20,416 bases of DNA from Gammaproteobacteria bacterium (lineage in GTDB: Bacteria; Pseudomonadota; Gammaproteobacteria; Xanthomonadales; Marinicellaceae), in contig JAUHZH010000003.1 of the NCBI GenBank assembly GCA_030426065.1, forward strand, positions 1 to 20,416, in the 5' to 3' direction. The position numbers were made by a program, and so were the translations under genes. Below the pieces are notes generated by a model, which was not told where the DNA came from, made no database searches, and saw only the letters and a list, made by a program, of their open reading frames with translations. Shown piece after piece: positions 14,158-20,416 of the stretch; position 1 is the first letter of the stretch; the number at the start of each line of letters is the position of its first letter.

Positions 14158-15000
14158 ATGAAAATTTGTCATTTTGAAGCAGGATTGGACCAACCCTTTT
14201 TCTTGCTCGCTGGCCCGTGCGTGATCGAATCACTGCAATTGGCCATCGACACCGCTGGACACTTGAAAGAAGTCACCGATCAATTGGGCATCCCTTTTGT
14301 CTTCAAATCTTCTTTTGACAAAGCCAACCGCACTTCGTTGACCTCTTTCCGTGGCCTCGGTATGGAAGAAGGTTTGCGCATTTTATCGGAGGTGCAAAAC
14401 CAAGTCGGCGTACCTGTGATCACCGACGTCCACGACGACTCACCGATTGAAGAAGTGGCCAATGTGGTTGACATCTTACAAACACCAGCATTCCTGGCCC
14501 GCCAGACCAATTTCATCTTGCGTGTTTGTGCCGCAGGCAAACCGGTCAACATCAAAAAAGGTCAGTTCATGGCCCCATGGGACATGATCAACGTGGTCGA
14601 AAAGGCCAAATCGACTGGCAATGAACAAATCATGGTCTGCGAACGCGGTGCCAGTTTTGGTTACAACAACCTGGTCTCTGACATGCGCTCACTCGCCGTG
14701 ATGCGAGAAACCGGCTGCCCCGTGGTGTTCGATGCCACACATTCAGTGCAATTACCAGGTGGACAGGGCGGCTCATCGGGGGGGCAAAGAGAACACGTGC
14801 CTGTTTTGGCACGGGCTGCGACTGCCGTGGGCATTTCGGGCTTGTTCATGGAAACCCACCCAGATCCTGCCAATGCCAAATCCGACGGTCCCAACGCCGT
14901 CAAACTGAACCAAATGGCCGGCTTGTTAAAAACACTCAAAACCATTGACGAAACTGTGAAATCACAACCCTTTCAGGAGCAGCAAAATGACTGGAATTAA
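14158..15000 (+). CDS. kdsA: Kdo-8-phosphate synthase KdsA, metal-dependent type
   Basis: Condenses phosphoenolpyruvate with arabinose 5-phosphate to Kdo 8-phosphate for the lipopolysaccharide core. Family blocks: LAGPCVIES (18-25 region), FKSSFDKANRTS, TDVHDDSP, PAFLARQT, CERGASFGYNNLV, FDATHSVQLPGG and METHPDPANAKSDGP. The metal ligands of class II enzymes are all in place: Cys21, His195, Glu232 and Asp243, each exactly 10 residues above Aquifex Cys11, His185, Glu222 and Asp233. I chose ATG 14158, which has GGAG seven bases upstream; ATG 14152 overlaps the pyrG stop and lies one base from that site. The last 14 bases overlap eno, whose product-related substrate PEP feeds this enzyme. Confidence 0.96.
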   Translation: MKICHFEAGLDQPFFLLAGPCVIESLQLAIDTAGHLKEVTDQLGIPFVFKSSFDKANRTSLTSFRGLGMEEGLRILSEVQNQVGVPVITDVHDDSPIEEVANVVDILQTPAFLARQTNFILRVCAAGKPVNIKKGQFMAPWDMINVVEKAKSTGNEQIMVCERGASFGYNNLVSDMRSLAVMRETGCPVVFDATHSVQLPGGQGGSSGGQREHVPVLARAATAVGISGLFMETHPDPANAKSDGPNAVKLNQMAGLLKTLKTIDETVKSQPFQEQQNDWN

Positions 15001-16276
15001 ACACATCCACGCCCGTGAAGTTTTGGACTCACGCGGCAACCCCACTTTGGAAGCCGAAGTGACCTTGGAGTCAGGCGCTTTCGGCCGTGCCATTGTGCCA
15101 TCCGGCGCATCAACCGGCGCGCGCGAAGCCATAGAACTGCGTGATGGTGACAAAAGTCGCTATTTGGGTAAGGGTGTGAGAACAGCCGTCAACAACGTCA
15201 ATGCCACTTTGAACGACGCCCTGAAAGGCCGAGATGCAACCGACCAAGCCGGTTTGGATCAAGCCATGTTGGCCCTTGATGGCACCGACAACAAAAGCAA
15301 CTTGGGCGCCAACGCCCTGCTCGGTGTTTCCTTGGCCAATGCGCATGCGGTGGCGAACCACAAGCGTGAACCCCTGTTCAAAAGCATCGCCACCCAAGAC
15401 GAATTCGTCCTGCCGGTACCGATGATGAACATCATCAATGGTGGCGAACACGCCGACAACAACATCGATGTGCAAGAATTCATGGTCCTGCCAACAGGTT
15501 TTGATTCTTTTTCTGAATCACTGCGTTGCGGCACCGAAATTTTTCATGCCTTGGCCAAAGTTTTGAAATCAAAGGGCCTGTCCACTGCGGTTGGCGACGA
15601 AGGCGGTTTTGCACCGAACCTGCGATCCAATGTTGAAGCGGTCGATACCATTTTAGAAGCAATCCACCAGACTGGCTACAAGATTGGCGAACAAGTCTAC
15701 TTGGGCTTGGATGTTGCCAGCTCTGAATTCCACAAAGACGGCCTCTACCATTTGGCTGGTGAAAACAAAAAACTGACCTCAGAACAATTCACTGACTTTT
15801 TGGCCTCTTGGGTCGACCAATACCCCATCATCAGCATCGAAGACGGTTTGGACGAAGGTGATTGGGTTGGCTGGAAGCACTTGACCGAGAAACTCGGCAA
15901 CAAAGTCCAACTGGTCGGTGATGATTTGTTTGTCACCAACACCGCCATCTTCAAAGAAGGCATCGACAAAAACATCGCCAATTCCATCCTGATCAAATTC
16001 AACCAAATCGGCACGCTGACAGAAACCCTGGAAGCCATCGACTTGGCTTACCGCTCAGGATACACCGCTGTGATCTCTCACCGCTCTGGTGAAACCGAAG
16101 ACAACACCATCGCCGACTTGGCCGTCGCCACTTCTGCAACCCAGATCAAAACCGGCTCCCTGTGCCGCTCCGACCGCATCGCAAAATACAATCAACTGCT
16201 GCGCATCGAAGAACAGCTCGGTTCAGCCGCGAAATTCGCCGGTCAATCTGCCTTTGATCTGTTGGGGATTTTATAA
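14987..16276 (+). CDS. eno: Enolase
   Basis: Interconverts 2-phosphoglycerate and phosphoenolpyruvate in glycolysis; also a structural part of RNA degradosomes in some gammaproteobacteria. The 429 residues match the usual length. Conserved parts: EVLDSRGNPT, PSGASTGAREAIELRDGD, NGGEHADNN, GDEGGFAP (Glu205), Mg ligands in LGLDVAS (Asp242), SIEDGLDE (Glu285) and VGDDLF (Asp312), LIKFNQIGTLTET (Lys337), ISHRSGETED and IKTGSLCRSDRIAKYNQLLRIE in parts (Lys388). AGGAG lies seven bases before the ATG, inside kdsA, so the gene is both coupled to and independently served for translation. Ends before a good terminator. Confidence 0.98.
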   Translation: MTGIKHIHAREVLDSRGNPTLEAEVTLESGAFGRAIVPSGASTGAREAIELRDGDKSRYLGKGVRTAVNNVNATLNDALKGRDATDQAGLDQAMLALDGTDNKSNLGANALLGVSLANAHAVANHKREPLFKSIATQDEFVLPVPMMNIINGGEHADNNIDVQEFMVLPTGFDSFSESLRCGTEIFHALAKVLKSKGLSTAVGDEGGFAPNLRSNVEAVDTILEAIHQTGYKIGEQVYLGLDVASSEFHKDGLYHLAGENKKLTSEQFTDFLASWVDQYPIISIEDGLDEGDWVGWKHLTEKLGNKVQLVGDDLFVTNTAIFKEGIDKNIANSILIKFNQIGTLTETLEAIDLAYRSGYTAVISHRSGETEDNTIADLAVATSATQIKTGSLCRSDRIAKYNQLLRIEEQLGSAAKFAGQSAFDLLGIL

Positions 16277-16287
16277 ATCAAGTAACA

Positions 16288-16317
16288 AGCGCCAAGCATT
16301 CAGTTTGGCGCTTTCTC
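16288..16317 (+). terminator. Rho-independent terminator after eno
   Basis: AGCGCCAA (16288-16295) and TTGGCGCT (16305-16312) pair perfectly around a 9-base loop, followed by TTTCTC. On the minus strand the tail is TTGTTACTT, so it may also slow transcripts of the convergent FG-GAP gene. Confidence 0.8.
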
Positions 16318-16331
16318 AAATGGGAATATCT

Positions 16332-18719
16332 TCATTCCATACCGTTGCGAAAAATCAAGTCAAAATCTCCATTGAGGTCATACACATAGACTGATCCAGA
16401 CAAGTACCCCCTGTCCAAATCATATGCTGTTCCACAAAACGCTGTGCCTCCAACCAATTCCACCCCCAACCCAAATAGATCAAACATCCCACCCTCATTG
16501 GCTTGAAGCTTGGCATATTCTGACCAATGTCCATTGTCAAGCTTGAAAACGTAAGCCACACCTTTGTTTTCATTTCCAAAATAAGGGGTTGATACCAAGG
16601 CCATACTCTCTGAAAGAGCAACTGATGCCCCGAAGGCATCTTCATTTCCTATGTCATGTCCAAACAGCTTAGCAGTTTGTTGCCAATCAATTCCGTTAAA
16701 GTCAAACACATAAGCGGCTCCAGCTCTGGTGCCCATGCTTGAATCTTCATTGGTTCCTATCAGAACCCTGTCTGCAAATACACTCAACGAACGACCAAAG
16801 CGATGACCTTGATGCCCATCTTGAGCAGCGATTAAACCAGATTCCACCCAATTGGCACCATCATGCTCATAAACAAACACTGCGCCAACATTGTTATCAT
16901 GGCGTGTATCAGAAATATAAGCTCGGTTACCACTGATTGCCAAAGGATTTCCAAACCCACCATTTTGGTCTGGAGAAGCAAGCACAGAAGATTGAACCCA
17001 AGAACCCTCTAAATACTGAAAATACAAGACCACGCCGTCATTCTTAGAGGTCACTAAAATTTTATCGTCAGAAACACCCACTGAAACCCCAAATTGTGAG
17101 TATTGTTTGGCGCCGGCATAAGTCAAATTTTCAGTTTCAACCCAGTCCTTTCCATTGAACTCAAAAACATAAGCCGAACCTGTTCTGACACCATTGACAC
17201 TGTTCTTGATGGCTCCTATGACTGCTCGGTCTCCATCCAAACTGACTGAGTTACCAAAAAAATCTTGAGCTTCACCATCACTCGCTTGTAGTTTTTGCAT
17301 CAGGTTCCAATGCTGACCATTGAATTCGAATACGTAGGCAGCACCCTTACTGTTTTCGAAACCTTCAGCCCCAACCAAAACCCGATTTCCTGATGCGCTC
17401 AAAACTTTACCAAATAGTTCAAAAGCAGCACCGATGCCCGGCTCAGAGATTATCTTTGTGTGTTCTACCCATGCATCATTTTCACGAACAAACACATAGG
17501 CTGCACCCGTTTGGATTTGATCGCCCATGGCTCCTATCAACAATTTATCTTCAAAAACAGCAACGTGGTTGCCAAATAAATTTTGACCCGAGCCATCACT
17601 CGCAGACAACTTTGAAACTTCTTCCCAGTTACCATTATTTTGCTCATAAACATACACCCTTCCCTGCCTGTCTTCTTCAGAGAAAGTGCCAACCAACACA
17701 GAAGTGTTATTTTGGCTGACTGTATACCCAAAGTGATCACCTTCAAGACCATCACTCGGCAACACTTTACTCACTTCTGACCAAGATTTACCATCAAATT
17801 CAAATACATATGCGGCACCAGAATTCCTGCCATGATCTTGCCTTCCTTTGGCTCCAACAACAAGTCGGCCTTTATTTAAATTGACCGCAGACCCAAACTC
17901 ATCGTAATTTTCTTTATCATTGGCTTGTAATTTAGTGATCAACTCCCAGTTTTCATCTTGGTATTCATATAGATAAACCGAACCTGCATCATTGAATACC
18001 GGGTCACTCTTAGACCCAACCACAGCGATGTTTTCCTCTAAGTCCAATGACAACCCAAAAAAGTCTCCCCCCTTTCCGTCATGGGCATAAATTTTGGCAG
18101 ACTCAACCCATTCTGATCCATTGAACTCATATACATAAACGGCACCAGCCAGATAAGCCAAGTCATCATCTCTATATGCACCAACGAGAATACGGTCTTG
18201 TGATAAACTGACGGCATAACCAAACCCATCCCTTAAGTCACCATCACTGGCCGTCAAGATGGCAGTTTCTACCCATTCAACACCATCATAGTCAAAGACA
18301 AAAACTGACCCTTTGAAGTCATTTCCCTGGTGAGCAGCGATGACAGCCCGGTCACCTTCCAAACTGACTGCTCCACCAAAAATGAGTGCCTGACCAGAAA
18401 CTGAAGGAACCAGCTTTGCTGTTTCAACCCAGTTGACCCCATTGAATTCATATATGAATGCTTGACCTGTTACATTGAATTTGGCAGCACCAACCAATGC
18501 CCTGTTGTCATCCAAAGCAACAGATCTGCCAAATTCTCCCTTTTGGCCTCCTGTGCCTTCTGGAGTGGGTAACAATTTTTCTGTATGTGTCGTTTCACTG
18601 ATGATTGACTTTATGTGGTTTGGTTCTTGATGGGGTTCAGCCACAACCGGATTGACGACCATGAAACAGAATAAGAACCACAATAAAGTGGTCATTGGAA
18701 CTGTGGGAGTGTTATTCAC
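16332..18719 (-). CDS. Large exported FG-GAP repeat protein, probable double beta-propeller
   Basis: A 795-residue exported protein with a signal peptide (core LLWFLFCFMVVNPVVA, cleavage near residue 27). The rest is a chain of about 53-residue repeats of the pattern FG.SV.L..DR.LVGA....GAAYVFEFNG..W....KL.ASDG. The FG pairs fall at residues 63, 114, 166, 221, 275, 330, 382, 436, 488, 543, 589, 641, 696 and 749: fourteen repeats. That suits two seven-bladed propellers like those of integrin alpha subunits. The tail FDLIFRNGME stands apart from the repeats. The start is GTG with AGG seven bases upstream; an ATG at 18695 would still keep the signal peptide. It reads as richer in A and T than the housekeeping genes, but I did not count it. 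Likely cell-surface or extracellular; ligand unknown. Confidence 0.88.
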   Translation of the reverse strand: MNNTPTVPMTTLLWFLFCFMVVNPVVAEPHQEPNHIKSIISETTHTEKLLPTPEGTGGQKGEFGRSVALDDNRALVGAAKFNVTGQAFIYEFNGVNWVETAKLVPSVSGQALIFGGAVSLEGDRAVIAAHQGNDFKGSVFVFDYDGVEWVETAILTASDGDLRDGFGYAVSLSQDRILVGAYRDDDLAYLAGAVYVYEFNGSEWVESAKIYAHDGKGGDFFGLSLDLEENIAVVGSKSDPVFNDAGSVYLYEYQDENWELITKLQANDKENYDEFGSAVNLNKGRLVVGAKGRQDHGRNSGAAYVFEFDGKSWSEVSKVLPSDGLEGDHFGYTVSQNNTSVLVGTFSEEDRQGRVYVYEQNNGNWEEVSKLSASDGSGQNLFGNHVAVFEDKLLIGAMGDQIQTGAAYVFVRENDAWVEHTKIISEPGIGAAFELFGKVLSASGNRVLVGAEGFENSKGAAYVFEFNGQHWNLMQKLQASDGEAQDFFGNSVSLDGDRAVIGAIKNSVNGVRTGSAYVFEFNGKDWVETENLTYAGAKQYSQFGVSVGVSDDKILVTSKNDGVVLYFQYLEGSWVQSSVLASPDQNGGFGNPLAISGNRAYISDTRHDNNVGAVFVYEHDGANWVESGLIAAQDGHQGHRFGRSLSVFADRVLIGTNEDSSMGTRAGAAYVFDFNGIDWQQTAKLFGHDIGNEDAFGASVALSESMALVSTPYFGNENKGVAYVFKLDNGHWSEYAKLQANEGGMFDLFGLGVELVGGTAFCGTAYDLDRGYLSGSVYVYDLNGDFDLIFRNGME

Positions 18720-18963
18720 GCAAAGACCTGTTATTTATTAAACCAAAAGAAAGCTTGCCACATCCATATGATTTTGGCGACCAGAAACCGGAATGATACC
18801 ATTAATCACATGAAATCTGGTGTCACCCTGCCATCACAATTCTGACAAAGCCAATGCTCATTTTGATCAAATTCATTATCTTCACCACATCTTTTGTTAA
18901 TTCTGCCGTGTTTTTAATTGTGCCTAGTTGTTAACATATAAAAACTGAATCAAAGGACGACAC
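18720..18963. other. AT-rich divergent intergenic region
   Basis: Separates the divergent FG-GAP and S41 peptidase genes. It should hold both promoters. I see no credible start-to-stop coding frame and no strong repeat; a TATAAA at 18937-18942 is the only fair promoter element. Confidence 0.5.
18937..18942 (+). promoter_or_regulatory. Putative -10 box of the S41 peptidase gene
   Basis: TATAAA 21 bases before the ATG at 18964, with AAGGA (18953-18957) between them as ribosome site. No convincing -35 is present. Confidence 0.3.
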
Positions 18964-20416
18964 ATGAGACACGCACAACTCACACTTACATTGCTTCTCG
19001 CCCTTCCCTTGGCAAGCTTGAGTCATTCAGCACAGGTAATGGAAGCAACAAGCGATCAAGTTGACTTTGAGAGCGGCTTGAGTGAACAGAATATACCTTT
19101 GGGCTGGCAATCGCACATCAAGGATGGGTTTCAGCTTTCTTATGACGCCGGGTTTGAACTTGACAGTCGGTCTTTGAAAATGGATGGACAGGGCGGCGGC
19201 AAGGCGATCATGATTTATCAAAAGCACACCACAGAACAACCCATCGATGCCCGGTTTGTGCTGACTGGGCGCCTGAAAACCTCGCACTTGCGGGGTGAAA
19301 CCGCCCTTTACTTAAGGGTATTCTCTGAGGGCCAGTTGATCCACCAGGACGACATGAGAGCCTATGCACTGTCGGGCTCACAAAACTGGACTGAAGTCAG
19401 CATCCGATCGCCTCGACTGACCGCCGTGACTGCCATTGAGTTGGGCGTCTTGGCCATGGGAGAAGGCGTCGTTTGGCTGGATGACTTGTCGATGCAACAA
19501 CAAGCGGGCGAGCAAGTCAGCCCTGCAGTGCAACAATACGCGGAAACGTCATTTGAATTGATTCGTGCAGACAGCATGTACCCCATCAATGAGTCGGTTA
19601 AAAACAGCTATTTTGATTCTTTAAAGGGCGCTCAAGAAGTTGCTGACGCACATGGTTCGGTGGTGCAATTATTGAAAGAGATGGGTGATGATCACGCCAG
19701 TTTCATGCCAGCAACCGTGGTTAATGAAAAAGCCCATACCAAGATGAAGAGTAAGCAGACAGGTCAACCTCAGGATGATGTGCCATCTGCTGAGCATCAA
19801 TTGACCGGACTGGGCTACATCAAAATTCCTGGCTTCAACAAAACAACGGGTGATGCGACAGCCTATCTTCAAGCGGCTCAAGAACTGTACAAACAACATC
19901 TGGACCCATCCCACTGTGGCTGGATCGTCGACCTGAGGGGCAACAGTGGCGGCAGCATGTGGCCCATGTTGGCCGCTGTGGCTCCTTTGCTTGACCAGGG
20001 TGTGGTTGGCTACATGCTGGACTCCAAAGGGGCTGAATGGCCGTGGCGCATCAATGACCAACACGTCATGTTGGGCGACCAAATCAAGCAAGCCTTGGGA
20101 CATGACCTCGCTGGGCTCAATCAAAAAGTCAAAGCGACCAACCAAAGGCAACAAGTTGTGGTGTTACTGGATCGCAACACAGCCAGTTCTGCCGAAGCCG
20201 TTGCCATGGCTTTCAATGGACAAGACCACGTGCTGTTTTCCGGTGCAAAATCAGCTGGGCTGACCACAGGCATCAGTCAAGTTCAATTGCCAGACGGCTC
20301 TCTGGTTCGTTTGTCCATCGCTGAATTTGCTGACCGCAACAAACAAACACACCCTACTGGCTTGGAACCGGACTTGGCATTGGATGATGACCAAGACGCG
20401 CTTGATAAAGCAGTGC
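18964..20416 (+). CDS. Exported S41-family peptidase with N-terminal beta-sandwich-like module, incomplete at right edge
   Basis: The first 484 codons of an exported serine peptidase related to C-terminal processing and tricorn-type proteases. A signal peptide (about 1-23, LTLTLLLALPLASLSHSA) precedes a module at about 33-178 that resembles a carbohydrate-binding-like beta-sandwich and ends WLDDLSMQ. The peptidase part shows GDDHASFM (His244), GYIKIPGF, GWIVDLRGNSGGSMW (319-333), LDRNTASSAEAVAMAF with the probable nucleophile Ser408, and a late ADRNKQTHPTGLEPD. The lysine that follows the serine by about 25 residues in Tsp/Ctp enzymes is replaced by Leu433 (SAGLTTG). A His-Ser type triad as in tricorn-like members is therefore more likely. 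No PDZ domain is evident. The frame is open at the right edge. Confidence 0.88.
   Translation, partial: MRHAQLTLTLLLALPLASLSHSAQVMEATSDQVDFESGLSEQNIPLGWQSHIKDGFQLSYDAGFELDSRSLKMDGQGGGKAIMIYQKHTTEQPIDARFVLTGRLKTSHLRGETALYLRVFSEGQLIHQDDMRAYALSGSQNWTEVSIRSPRLTAVTAIELGVLAMGEGVVWLDDLSMQQQAGEQVSPAVQQYAETSFELIRADSMYPINESVKNSYFDSLKGAQEVADAHGSVVQLLKEMGDDHASFMPATVVNEKAHTKMKSKQTGQPQDDVPSAEHQLTGLGYIKIPGFNKTTGDATAYLQAAQELYKQHLDPSHCGWIVDLRGNSGGSMWPMLAAVAPLLDQGVVGYMLDSKGAEWPWRINDQHVMLGDQIKQALGHDLAGLNQKVKATNQRQQVVVLLDRNTASSAEAVAMAFNGQDHVLFSGAKSAGLTTGISQVQLPDGSLVRLSIAEFADRNKQTHPTGLEPDLALDDDQDALDKAV

Noticed and set aside
18806..18913. Minus-strand frame with a WLCQNCDG zinc-ribbon-like stretch between the FG-GAP and S41 genes
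   Set aside because: There is no ATG, GTG or TTG in frame before the cysteines, an upstream stop closes it at about 36 codons, and there is no ribosome site. It may be chance or a remnant of a lost gene.
1..20416. CRISPR arrays, tRNA or rRNA genes, transposases or prophage genes
   Set aside because: No regularly spaced repeats, no tRNA-like cloverleaf and no recombinase or phage motifs were seen on either strand.

Overview
The window looks like chromosomal DNA of a free-living, probably marine or aquatic, gammaproteobacterium. PyrG, enolase, FtsB, IspD, IspF, RluE and a short TonB are all of proteobacterial type. The many exported proteins, including a secreted endonuclease I with lamin-tail-like domains and an FG-GAP propeller protein ending in FRNGME, recall Marinicella- or Lysobacterales-like bacteria. 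That placement is an impression and was not tested.

Layout. 1-2134 (minus): an ABC-2 exporter, ATPase then permease, with the permease cut by the left edge. 2267-3728 (plus): ftsB-ispD-ispF, start/stop overlapped, for cell division and the MEP isoprenoid pathway. 3758-11000: mostly exported proteins. These are a three-domain secreted nuclease (minus), an SGNH hydrolase coupled to a small calycin-like protein (minus), sirB2-folK (plus), an orphan exported protein (plus), and a coupled minus-strand trio of a calycin-like protein, rluE and an 18-19-residue repeat protein. The orphan and the repeat protein converge on one strong bidirectional terminator. 11158-11796 (plus): a TonB-family protein. 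11844-12121: a noncoding, almost fully palindromic element. 12123-12344 (minus): a tiny, very hydrophobic membrane protein. 12524-16276 (plus): pyrG-kdsA-eno, overlapping genes with a recognisable promoter and terminator. 16332-18719 (minus): a large exported FG-GAP protein. 18964 to the right edge (plus): an exported S41-family peptidase, incomplete.

How they fit together. The housekeeping genes supply CTP, Kdo and phosphoenolpyruvate (pyrG-kdsA-eno) and isoprenoids and the divisome (ispD, ispF, ftsB). In many gammaproteobacteria these six form one cluster with eno directly before ftsB. Here ftsB-ispD-ispF lies about 9 kb upstream of pyrG, with the exported-protein block between.

The most interesting item is the 278-bp element at 11844-12121. 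It consists of two inverted halves with 27-bp terminal repeats. Each half can fold into its own nested hairpin. The stem sequences differ between halves but keep pairing, and the short core motifs are unchanged. It sits directly against a terminator hairpin and next to the stop codon of the small membrane gene. It looks like a mobile or structured-nucleic-acid repeat family; I cannot name the family. No tRNA, rRNA, CRISPR array or transposase gene was found.
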